Positions 23,482 through 32,098 of a stretch of 64,000 nt of DNA are shown piece after piece (position 1 is the stretch's first letter; every line of letters starts with the position of its first letter). Both the position numbers and the translations under genes were made by a program. Source of the DNA: Cristatella mucedo (taxonomy: Eukaryota > Bryozoa > Phylactolaemata > Cristatellidae); the NCBI GenBank assembly GCA_009760855.2, contig WPIO01000042.1, positions 950,501 to 1,014,500 on the forward strand, given 5' to 3'. The notes under the pieces were generated by a model that was not told the DNA's origin, did not search any database, and saw only the letters and a list, made by a program, of their open reading frames with translations.

Positions 23482-24960
23482 ATAAGTCACTAAGCAAACA
23501 TTTCATAAATTATAGGGCAATTTTTCATTTTTATTCGTCGGAACGAAATGGACAAAACAGCATAAAAGTTGCCGATTGAATTGATGTTGCTTAACCTTGA
23601 GGTTTTATTTGCGCTTCTGCTTCTTTAGTTCACAATAATTTACTAACAATAAGGTATTGAAACTAAGTATATTGCAGCTTTCATGTTAACTATTTTTTAC
23701 GGGTTCAATAAAATGAGAATACTTGTAATATTTTGTCAATCATAAAATGGTCTCTACTTTGGTGGTACAGCTGCCTACCAAGTGTTTTCACACCCTAAGG
23801 TAAACTAATTGAAAGCTTTTCAAAACCTTAATTGTTTTAAGCTTTAGTAGGTTTTTAATTCGAAAGCCTAACATATAAAAATGAAGTTTAAAATGTTAAC
23901 AGTTTACGTGCAGCCAAACGCGGTAGAATTACCATGCAATTAATCTTTACACAGAAAGTACGCCGCGTCATAAGAATTTTTTTTTAGCAGACTAGTTTAA
24001 ATCTCTGAATAAAACCGTCCAAGTTTCGGGCGTGAGAGAGAAAAAACTTAACCCTGAGCGTTAAGCCTTAAGCGAACAAACAAATGAGAGCGTCTGTGAA
24101 TATAGAGTCAACGGACCACTGTTTATCAAGTGAACTGTGCAAGTGCAAGCTACTCAACACAATATAGATACAGAACTACAACTAGAGGCTCTGCAGAATG
24201 TTTTGAATATTCTAAGCAATCCCCCAGAAGTCAACCTACAATAAATAGCTATACCTCTCTGAATGCGTTAACCCGTACCCACTCACCCTAATTCTGCCTT
24301 CCTAGGGAATAGCCCAGCTTTGTCAAAAGGCTGCTCCAGGCTCTTCATGGTTGATTTACTAGCTATCAGAATTTTTGCGCATGTTTATCATGCCTCATTC
24401 TAGCCGGGATGACCGAGAGTGAACTGCGATTGACATAGAATCTTGGAACAGCTGGTCCATCGATGCGGTTGACTATTAGAACGAATGCAATCTACAGGCT
24501 GGCAGCCGTTAACTAGACAGCGTCCTTTTAATCTGCTCGATTGAACTAACCAGTAGTTCTCTAGATTTTAGTCACAAGATTTTACTCAGCTGTATTTTAG
24601 GGAAAGATAACATGAACTTCTTATTTTCCGCTTGTAAATGTGATTATTTTAGGGGATCGAGCCACTATACTGCCACCAAGATGCTAGCGGTGGCCAGCTT
24701 ACCGGTGGCAAGAGACGATTGGGTTTCGTTTGTTCGTGGTTCGCTTAGTGGTACGACGAGTAATGAATAGCAAAAACCGTATAGTCTTATGTGTGCATGA
24801 CGAAGACGGTTGTTTTGTAAGAAATCGACGCATCTGGGCAAGCGTATGTGTTAATGCAGTTAAAACCATTTGGTAGGCTGATATGCAACTCGTGCAGAAA
24901 GAGAGAGAAAAAAGAACAGCGAGAGCTGAAGAAAGAGGCTGGGAGGGTTTGAGGGGGAAA
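23482..24960. other. Unassigned host sequence
   Basis: About 1.5 kb AT-rich sequence with no recognised gene or transposon. It runs up to the microsatellite block. Confidence 0.4.
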
Positions 24961-25475
<515 letters not shown>

Positions 25476-25539
25476 TAAGCAAGACGGAGATATAAGGAAT
25501 GACATCTAGATGGGCCTTTCATTTTTCCGACACGAAGTG

Positions 25540-25865
25540 ATTTAGAAAAGCAAGTGGGTGACGCTGAGCTTGATGGGGACTAGGTCGGAGAGGTAGGCTA
25601 GTACAAAATAATGAATGGACATAAAAGTAGCGACGGAATCTTGAAGACAATGCCTTGCTTGACTGAGAGCCAGTGCTGGTCGGCCAGAACTAGCGTGGCG
25701 TGGTAACTACGACAATTTCGGCTGACAAGCCTAGCGGCAGAGTTTTGTTCAAACTGTAAGCGAGTGATTGTGCAAGCAGGTAAAACAGAGATCTGTGAGT
25801 TACAGAAGTAGAGTAGAGATCTAAAAAATTGATGTACTAATTCAGATGTAGTATCCCTATCTAAC
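25540..25865 (-). repeat. L2-type LINE fragment, minus strand
   Basis: The reverse complement of the post-RT L2 region is visible: 'cttgactgagagccagtgctggtcggccag' matches the 'cttgactggtagccagtgcaggtcggcgag' block of other copies. 'gacaagcctagcggcagagttttg' and 'gatgtagtatccctatctaa' are also shared. Confidence 0.8.
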
Positions 25866-25867
25866 TA

Positions 25868-26085
25868 TGGCTGTATGCAACCATTAATCTTATTCGCACG
25901 CTGACCCTGTGCATGTTTCCTCTGACAATAACATGCTTGATATAATTGAGTCATTGGTGTCACTGTCTACAAGTAACCATTCGATACGTATACTTAGCAG
26001 CATATGTGAATAAGTGCCTTAAAGAGATTGCAATCGCTGATTGAGCTACACGAAGCTAACATTACTGTTATTATTCAAATAGGAA
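25868..26085 (+). repeat. L2-type LINE 3' fragment
   Basis: It contains the 'cgcacgctgaccctgtgcatg' block and a decayed terminal unit ('aagtgccttaaagagattgc') ending in ATTACTGTTATTATT. Opposite in strand to the fragment on its left, it is a separate insertion or the product of an inversion. Confidence 0.7.
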
Positions 26086-26445
26086 GTATTAATGTACCTG
26101 CTCACACTGTGCCTGAGGCTAGTGCCCTTTACCTAATATTATGTGGTAATGCTTCCTATAAAGCATCTGAAAAATGCCTATAGAAAGACTCCAGTATCTT
26201 GGGGATCAATTCAAATTTATTATTAATATTATTATCATGTGGTTAAATAACAAGAAAGATAACTGGCACAAGACCTTCGATGCAAATTGTTATATCAAAA
26301 GGCTTGTTAAATGTAATTTAGTCATATATTTTAAGCACAGCATTCGATCGTGCTTCCTTTGCAGCAACTGTAAAACGCCTAGAAAGAAATTGAGTTCTCT
26401 GAAGTGCTTTATTGAATGTATTATCATTGGAATTATATCATGATA
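26086..26445 (+). repeat. L2-type LINE 3' fragment
   Basis: It shows 'tgctcacactgtgcctg', an internal TTATTA run at 26219-26234, and a good terminal unit 'aaaacgcctagaaagaaatt' at 26371-26390 with 'gagttctctgaagtgctttat'. It is a 5'-truncated L2 copy. Confidence 0.75.
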
Positions 26446-26629
26446 CCCGAGATCCAACTCAACTCTAGTCCTTGTGCTATTTTTAATTTTTTCTTCTCAT
26501 TAATTGCGATAACTTCCACGTGGTTTTAGAACAAAATCTTACTGGGATTGGCAGTTTCAAAACCGTTGTGTTGAGAAACCTGGTTAACTCTATACAAATT
26601 ACGTAATTTTTTTGTCTTTTTCATAGTTG

Positions 26630-26806
26630 AACAGCGAAACTGGCAAGAAATTTTCATTGGTTGACAATTCAAACATGACTGAAGAGGCAGTTTTAATTAG
26701 TAGTTTCCGAGGTTTACAACTAGGATTTAGACATCCACCTGAGAGCTCATTTTGGTTTGCACAGCTGTTTTTTTCTATTTCAATAGAGCTTAATTAAATT
26801 AGAGTA
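26630..26806 (+). CDS. Possible host exon
   Basis: A strong acceptor tract ('tttttttgtctttttcatag') ends near 26629. It is followed by 59 open codons that look like a folded-protein segment (Leu-Val-Asp-Asn-Ser, then Phe-Arg-Gly-Leu-Gln-Leu-Gly-Phe-Arg-His-Pro). The frame closes at TAA 26804-26806, and an internal donor before that is possible (for example at 'tttg/gtttgc' near 26753). The family is not recognised. Confidence 0.35.
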
Positions 26807-26877
26807 AGGGGAGACATCACTAAAATAACACTGTTGTGATAAAAACTATCAATGTGATGCTTATTGGTTCGTTGTAG

Positions 26878-27069
26878 GATGTCCCACATGTTGGCAGGAC
26901 TTCACTTGACGTCTCAGTTGGTAGGGTTGATTTGACGAAAGAAATCCAGTTTCTCGATGACAAAATCAGTGTCGGCATGGTTCTGCCTGTATTTCGCGTT
27001 CCAGTGGAGAGTAAGTTATTGCGAACGCTTAAAATTACGTCCGTTGCCAACGTCAATGCAGAGGATGAA
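26878..27069 (+). CDS. Possible terminal host exon
   Basis: After 'ttggttcgttgtag' an open frame runs from about 26878 to TAA at 27067-27069. It includes Phe-Leu-Asp-Asp-Lys-Ile-Ser-Val-Gly-Met-Val-Leu-Pro-Val-Phe-Arg-Val. An AATAAA signal follows at 27162-27167. The acceptor, open frame and poly(A) signal together fit a last exon of a plus-strand gene, possibly continuing from 26630. The product is not recognised. Confidence 0.35.
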
Positions 27070-27161
27070 TAAATCAGTGTGCTTGTTCAAAGGTTCATTG
27101 ATTTATCGCCTACTGCTAACAGCTAGGATTTCGATGACCACTGCTCAGTCTTCTGCTTGAA

Positions 27162-27167
27162 CCAATA
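27162..27167 (+). promoter_or_regulatory. Poly(A) signal AATAAA
   Basis: AATAAA followed by an A-run, about 95 bp after the stop of the possible terminal exon and about 125 bp before the first viral-type gene. Confidence 0.4.
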
Positions 27168-27290
27168 AAAAAACACCACAAAACTACCATTTCCATGTGT
27201 CCGCAGCAGTGAGCCGGTCGGTAGTGTGGAGTATCCAGTGAAATAAACCACTGTAAATTTGCTAAATGACTTCTATAACCATGAAAAATC

Positions 27291-27560
27291 CTACTCAAAT
27301 AAGAATAAATGTAATTTTAATGAATTCGGATTTCCAATATCAATAGTTGATTTCTCTAAAGCACGTTCATTTAGTTCATGTTCAACTCTATCTCTTGCTT
27401 GCATTTCTGCTTCAATCCTTTGTATCTCTTGAGCATTATCAAGTATTTCAGCAACACGTGAATTTTCTAAATTAACAAGTTTATTTTCTAAATCTATTGC
27501 TTCTTGAACACTTCCTTTGTAAGGTCTGTTCTTACTGGCATATATTTTACCATTAATCAT
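27291..27560 (-). CDS. Small coiled-coil protein of the viral element
   Basis: An intact 89-codon frame starting with ATG at 27560 and ending in TAG. The centre (residues about 18-68) is rich in Glu, Gln, Asn and Leu with heptad-like spacing, suggesting a coiled coil; the last residues are hydrophobic. A 'cctatatt' block (TATAG-like on the minus strand) lies 7-13 bp upstream of the ATG, as for other genes of the element. It lies directly downstream of the ATPase in the same direction. No family was recognised. Confidence 0.55.
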   Translation of the reverse strand: MINGKIYASKNRPYKGSVQEAIDLENKLVNLENSRVAEILDNAQEIQRIEAEMQARDRVEHELNERALEKSTIDIGNPNSLKLHLFLFE

Positions 27561-27572
27561 TTTCTCCTATAT

Positions 27573-28239
27573 TCAATTAAAAATATTTATTAGTTGTTTA
27601 CCTGAACTATCTACTGACCAAAATCTTCCTTCATCTTCAGTTTTAGTTAGACCAATAACACAATAACTATATATTTTCCTTGTACAGGAGTTTACCCATT
27701 CTCTAAACTGATTCTTATCAATATCACCAACATCTGAATCACGAATTATTCTATATCAGTATTATTCTGTTTAAAGATTATTATCATATTTATATTGTTT
27801 CTTATTTCTCTTCTAGGAATATTAGTAAATCCTTGAGCAAGATAAAATATATTCAAGCCTTTATTTCTTCCTCTAGTAAAATAATCTAATATATTAGATT
27901 GATCTTCTGTCATCAAATCATCTAATACAACAACATTCTTACAATTCTTATATGAATCAACTTCTGGCATTGACTCAATTCCATTAACTCAAACAAATGC
28001 AGGCTTTTCTCTAGTCATTGACATAAGACCACGATATTACTTTTGATCTAAACTTGAAGCAATAATAGTACAAGTATCATAATTAACTTTTCCATAAAAT
28101 ATCCAATTCATTACTAACTGTGATTTACCTGTACCACTTGGTCCAAGCACTAATGCTCTAATGGAACTTTAGGTAATGGTTCTTTATGTCCAGTATCCAC
28201 ATCTTGTCCAAAATTGAATGGTTTAACTTGCAAAGTCAT
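27573..28239 (-). pseudogene. Packaging ATPase (HerA/FtsK type), broken
   Basis: A viral DNA-packaging ATPase of the kind shared by Polintons and adintoviruses, expected to drive the genome into capsids. The Walker A motif Gly-Pro-Ser-Gly-Thr-Gly-Lys-Ser is at 28144-28121 and the Walker B segment Val-Val-Val-Leu-Asp-Asp-Leu at 27934-27914. The start is ATG 28239, 20 bp from the divergent zinc-ribbon gene. Breaks are a frameshift just before Walker A (about 28160), TAA near 28040, TGA at 27991-27989, and a frameshift near 27747. The C-terminal part continues to TGA at 27573. At about 220 codons the length fits the family. It is not functional as it stands. Confidence 0.85.
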
Positions 28240-28258
28240 TTTTTCTATATTATAATAT
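28240..28258. promoter_or_regulatory. Divergent viral promoter spacer
   Basis: The spacer between the ATPase (minus) and the zinc-ribbon gene (plus) is pure AT except for one C, and contains TATAG on the minus strand ('ctata') and TATAATATAT on the plus strand next to the ATG. Confidence 0.5.
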
Positions 28259-28663
28259 ATGGAAATATATTGTTTGAAGTTTAAAAAACAAACTGATACA
28301 CTCCATGAAGAGTATGTAGAAGTAGATAGTACGAAAGGAATGAGAGGAATGCTTAAAGGTATTTGTACTATTTGTAATAGTAAGAAGTCAAAGTTTGTTA
28401 AGTTGAGAACAACAGTTGGTTCTGGAAGAATACAAAACAAATCTAGTTCAGGAAGAATACAAAACAAATCTGGATCTGGAAGAATACAATACAAATCTGG
28501 ATCATCTGTTCCAACTCCTGCTTTATTTGCTGCAATATCAAATACACTTAGTAAAAAATTCTCAGGTAGTAAAGATAGATATAGTGGTTCTGGTGATAAA
28601 ATTGCAGAGCTACAAAAGACTATTGAACAATTAAAAAGAAGTAAAATCATCCCCTTTGACTGA
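28259..28663 (+). CDS. Zinc-ribbon protein with GSGRIQNKS-type repeats
   Basis: An intact 134-codon frame. The N-terminus resembles the small zinc ribbon (DUF5679-like) common in Polinton-type elements: Tyr-Cys-Leu-Lys-Phe at residues 4-8, where the second Cys of the first pair is replaced by Phe, then an intact Cys-Thr-Ile-Cys near residues 39-42 followed by Asn-Ser-Lys-Lys-Ser-Lys-Phe. Residues about 57-82 are three imperfect copies of a nine-residue unit (Gly-Ser-Gly-Arg-Ile-Gln-Asn-Lys-Ser). The C-terminal third has helical character. The stop TGA overlaps the start region of the protease gene. Its role in the virus is unknown; nucleic-acid binding is an inference from the ribbon. Confidence 0.65.
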   Translation: MEIYCLKFKKQTDTLHEEYVEVDSTKGMRGMLKGICTICNSKKSKFVKLRTTVGSGRIQNKSSSGRIQNKSGSGRIQYKSGSSVPTPALFAAISNTLSKKFSGSKDRYSGSGDKIAELQKTIEQLKRSKIIPFD

Positions 28664-29034
28664 TATAGAAATAAATAATTATATATAAAAAAATTAGTGG
28701 TGTCTTTGCAAGAGATGAACTAACAAAACCACTAAGAAATAAATGTCTTATTTGTAATACTGGTGAATCAGAAAAAGCAATATATCACTGGGTTGCACTT
28801 AAAAAAGAAGGAAACAAATGTTTTTACTTCGATTCATTCGGTGCGCCACCAATGCCAGAAGGAATAAAATATTTTGCTGTTATGCCAACATTTCAAACGT
28901 TTAAACTACAAGAATACAATCAAACAGATTGTGGAAGAAGGTGTCTAATCTTCTTAAAACTAATGCAAGAATCGGATTTTTGATCAACAATGGAATTATT
29001 AATTCAATTTAAACATATTCTTTCCCTTATATAG
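28650..29034 (+). pseudogene. Adenain-like maturation protease, broken
   Basis: A cysteine protease of the adenovirus-maturation (C5/Ulp1-like) type, which in related viruses cleaves capsid precursors. Visible features are His in Tyr-His-Trp-Val-Ala-Leu (His codon 28786-28788), the acidic Tyr-Phe-Asp-Ser-Phe-Gly block (Asp codon 28831-28833), a Gln-containing segment before the nucleophile, and Asp-Cys-Gly-x-x-Cys (Cys codons 28930-28932 and 28942-28944). The N-terminal segment is in another frame, with a one-base shift near 28687. TGA at 28981-28983 interrupts the C-terminus, which continues to TAG 29032-29034. That TAG overlaps the promoter-like TATATAG of the next gene. The catalytic residues look intact, but the gene is not. 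Confidence 0.8.
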
Positions 29035-29036
29035 AA
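29027..29036 (+). promoter_or_regulatory. TATATAG motif before start codon
   Basis: 'ttatatagaa' lies immediately in front of ATG 29037. The same motif precedes several other starts of the element, as listed under the findings. Confidence 0.55.
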
Positions 29037-29535
29037 ATGGAAACGGAGAATAAAAAATTCGTTGTACTCGAAAATGCTGCAGTCGTAATTCCTAAAGGAA
29101 AACAAGCACGTATTCACATTGAAGAGAAAATTAGTAAAGATTCTAAGCCTTACTTCAATGCATGGATGTATATTACAGAAGATATGAGATCTGTACTTGA
29201 AGATATTGCTAATAGAGCAAGTATGAAGCTTGAATTTAGTGGTTATGATATGAGTGCTCGTTCAACTATTGGTATAAGAATTGCATTTGGTAATAAAGCA
29301 AGAATCTTCTTTGATTAAAAGAGCAAACAAATTAAATTTACTAGTGTTGCTGAAATAATTCAAAAGTTTGGTAATGACTTTGCTGTTATTGCAATTCTAG
29401 ATGTTTCATATGTTACTAAAGATAGTTATAACTCAGAAGAAAGACAGCATTAGATTGAAAATTGATCAAGTTAAAGTTTATAATAATATAGATACAAAAC
29501 AATCACAGGATAAATTCAATCCTGCAGCTTATTAG
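29037..29535 (+). pseudogene. Conserved-looking small viral protein, broken
   Basis: ATG 29037 opens a 93-codon frame ending at TAA 29316-29318. The same frame continues beyond the TAA with protein-like sequence (Phe-Thr-Ser-Val-Ala-Glu-Ile-Ile) to about 29430, then shifts frame and ends at TAG 29533-29535. The first part has alternating beta-strand-like hydrophobics and a Trp-Met-Tyr-Ile segment. No family was recognised. Its neighbours suggest a structural or DNA-binding accessory protein, but that is only context. It converges on the minor-capsid-like gene with a 43-bp gap. Confidence 0.55.
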
Positions 29536-29578
29536 ATACTAAAAACACTTATATAAAACAAAATAAAAATTATATTAG

Positions 29579-30352
29579 TTATTTATATCTTTTTTTACTT
29601 ATAGATACCATTTTATCAACAAGAGTTTTTGCATAATTAGTTATCTTACTAATACTTGTTGGGTTTGATACTTTGTCTTTTAAGAATTCCATTGCTATTT
29701 TGCTGTCTAAGATACTACTACCTATACCTAAACCTAACTTTGCTTTTGCACTCAGGATGGCAGCAACTGTTTTTGCATCTTCTCTAACATAATTCGGTTG
29801 TTTTGGATCCAATGCTATTCTTGCAGCACTCTCAGCAAGAACTAAATCAGATAAATTTCTAATTTCAGTTCGTTTTGGCTCTGGATCGGATGATGTCTCT
29901 GTGTAAAGACTAACGTGTACTAATGCAGCTTTGTCAAGTGCATTTGCCCCCTCGTAACCCTCATCTAAACGTTGTCTAAACTTTGTTCCTGGCCCGGAAT
30001 AAGAATATTTACCAGTATTGTTGAAAGATCCACCTGGAACATTTTCAGATTGAACACCTTAAGGAAGAGACATATGCATTTCACGATTACCAGTTAATTT
30101 ATTTATAATATCTACAATTCAACTTCCAACTTTTATATTTGCTATTAGCTGTTTAGGAGAAATATTCAGTTGCAATTTCTTACTAGCACTTCTACTTTTT
30201 TCTATTTCATTAAGTTGAGTCTTTGTAACAAGTAAAGGAATACTTCCAGAAAGATCTGAATGTTTTAATCTGATTGAAATTGGTTCCATGTATTTATGTA
30301 TTAGTTTTATCTGATGATCAGACAATGATATTTTTACTTCTTGATAACTCAT
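29579..30352 (-). pseudogene. Minor-capsid-like protein with PLA2-like segment
   Basis: One frame of about 257 codons from ATG 30352 to TAA, broken only by TGA at 30121-30119 and TAA near 30060. The first 78 residues have the Ser/Lys-rich, Leu-Thr-x-x-Gln-containing layout of a small capsid-associated protein common in Polinton-type elements (Ile-Arg-Leu, Leu-Val-Thr-Lys-Thr-Gln-Leu). 29998-29890 encodes Ser-Gly-Pro-Gly-Thr-Lys followed by Leu-Asp-Lys-Ala-Ala-Leu-Val-His. This resembles the phospholipase A2-like segment of parvoviral VP1 and similar capsid proteins, which assists membrane passage. The His (29917-29915) is present, but the expected following Asp is Val. A Lys-rich C-terminus follows. 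Function is inferred from these motifs. Confidence 0.7.
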
Positions 30353-30403
30353 ATTTCAATATATAATAAAATAATTTAAACAGATTAAAAACACCGTATA
30401 GAA

Positions 30404-30978
30404 ATGTCAATGGATAATTATACTAGAGTTGATGAAGTTGCTCAATTGAGAGAACGTGTTAATGAACTTTTATCTTATAATGCATTCACCGGAAAATTTA
30501 CAAATAAAACTAATCGTGGAGGAAATGCAAAAGTAGGAGAGGAAGCAGGTTGTATAAGATCAGATGGATATAGAATTATTAGAATTGATAGAAAATTGTA
30601 TTATTCTCATAGTTTGGCCTGGTTGATAGTGACAGGTAATACTCCTTTGCAAGAAATAGATCACATTGATGGTAATAAACTAAATAATAGTTTTAATAAT
30701 ATACGTGAAGCAACATCATCTGAAAATAATAGAAATGTAGGAATAAGAAAAAATAACACTAGTGGTTTTATTGGTGTTTGAATGAAAAAATAAACAAATG
30801 GCAATCATATATTTGAATAGATAAACATTTATATCACTTGGGTTTATTTGATAATGCAGAAGAAGCGGCAAAAGTTAGAGATCGAGAAGCCATTCGCTTA
30901 TATTTAGATTATGCAAGATTGAATATCAATTATTGTTTAGATGATGATAACAAATTAGTTCGATACACAGATCTTTAA
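30404..30978 (+). pseudogene. HNH endonuclease with AP2-like C-terminus, broken
   Basis: The motif Glu-Ile-Asp-His-Ile-Asp-Gly-Asn near codons 85-92 and the following Asn-Asn-Ile-Arg-Glu-Ala-Thr are typical of HNH nucleases of phages and large DNA viruses. The region after 30781 (Lys-Trp-Gln-Ser-Tyr-Ile, then Leu-Gly-Leu-Phe-Asp-Asn-Ala-Glu-Glu-Ala-Ala) is an AP2-type DNA-binding domain that often accompanies them. A one-base loss near 30778-30781 shifts the frame, and TGA 30814-30816 interrupts the AP2 part. TAA 30976-30978 closes it. The start is ATG 30404 after 'gtatagaa'. Such genes are usually selfish mobile nucleases. The stop overlaps the end of the convergent gene at 30975. Confidence 0.75.
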
Positions 30979-31398
30979 TTACTACACCTTTGTTTTAATT
31001 CTACTAACAACTTTTTCACCTCTCTATCAATCTCTTCAGGTGTTGCACCCCTTGAATAAAGAGTACTCAATAACATTGCTGACTCAGCCTTATAATTACC
31101 AGACCTTTTCCCGCCAACAGAAGTACTTTATACTTGTTTTATATCTCTTTTTAATTTTGGAGAGAAATCAACTCCTCCATTCTTTACAAGTGCTCTTCCT
31201 CAATCTTGATAATCTAATCTATTTTGTACTTCTTCTATTTGAACTTTACCTGATACATCAATATCAATACCTCAATCAATAATGCTTTATCATTTTCTTT
31301 AAGTCAGTAATAGCGTGTGTAAGTCTTTCACTTTGCAAAGTTAATGCATTCATTCTTTGTTCATGTGTTTTCATTGGAGGCGATTTAGCAGTGAACAT
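30975..31398 (-). pseudogene. Unassigned viral gene, broken
   Basis: Starts at ATG 31398 and continues through at least two frame changes to TAA at 30975. The N-terminal 35 codons are helical (Gln-Ser-Glu-Arg-Leu-Thr). The middle frame encodes Asp-Val-Ser-Gly-Lys-Val-Gln-Ile-Glu and is broken by TGA 31202-31200 and a TAA near 31130. The C-terminus (Arg-Gly-Ala-Thr-Pro-Glu-Glu-Ile-Asp-Arg-Glu-Val) is intact. It overlaps the upstream gene start-to-stop. No family was recognised. Confidence 0.5.
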
Positions 31399-32088
31399 TG
31401 TATGATCTATTATATTTCTTTATTAGACTTGCAACAGTTACACCAATTTAAATCACTGTACCAGCCGTTCCAACAGCTGCTGCTATTAAACCTACGAGTG
31501 CTGGAATAGCAGGTAGAAAACCTCCTGATCGAACTTCTAAAAAGTTCTTAGACCAAGATTTAGGATCTAATTGTGAACTATCCCAATTAACTTCCATTCC
31601 AAACACTTCACTTAAATATTCTTTTGGAGCCCAATACCAAGGATAACTATCTTTTCAGCTGCAAGTAATACATCATTAATTGCAAGACCTATTTCTAGTG
31701 ATTCTATCATCTTTTGCAATCCTTCTTTTTTTTTCTGACATTGTCTTCCAGAATACCTGTCCATATTTACCACTAGTAATATCATCTACTATTCCTTTTA
31801 TAAATAAAGATAAATCAACTAATCCTGTAAAACCAGATAATAATCCACCTAAAACTTGTGTTCCAGCTCCAATAAATTTGAGAGATTGTAAAACTTTTGG
31901 AACAGCTGTAGCAATCTTTTCAGATGCTTGTAATAATAATCTTGCTGCTAACTTTGGTAAAAATTTTGTAACTGCTTTTCACTTGTTTTTGTTGCAGTTT
32001 TTACTCCTTCTAACACTTCTTTAGTTGTTTTAGTTCCTTCTTTTAAATCTTCTTCTACTCCTTTACCTTTCTTTACTTTTTTCGGCAT
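31385..32088 (-). pseudogene. Hydrophobic structural-type viral protein, broken
   Basis: ATG 32088 begins a Lys-rich N-terminus (Met-Pro-Lys-Lys-Val-Lys-Lys-Gly-Lys), followed after a frameshift near 31980 by a long stretch with amphipathic and hydrophobic helices (Leu-Gly-Gly-Leu-Leu-Ser-Gly-Phe-Thr-Gly-Leu). A second shift near 31650 leads to a segment with Trp-Tyr-Trp-Ala-Pro-Lys-Glu-Tyr and a membrane-like helix Leu-Pro-Ala-Ile-Pro-Ala-Leu-Val-Gly-Leu-Ile-Ala-Ala-Ala-Val-Gly, where TAA interrupts near 31446. It may be a membrane-active minor virion protein, but no family was recognised. Confidence 0.5.
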
Positions 32089-32098
32089 ATATTATATA
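32089..32098. promoter_or_regulatory. 10-bp divergent promoter spacer
   Basis: Only 'atattatata' separates two divergent start codons, so the TATA-like element must serve both directions. Confidence 0.5.

Noticed and set aside
30779-30781. TGA after Gly-Val in the HNH gene as evidence for Trp recoding
   Set aside because: The following sequence continues in a different frame, so this is a one-base loss rather than an in-frame TGA codon.
31680-32024. Plus-strand frame of 114 codons in the viral element
   Set aside because: It is the shadow of the minus-strand gene 31385-32088, whose frames give more protein-like sequence and share overlaps with neighbours.
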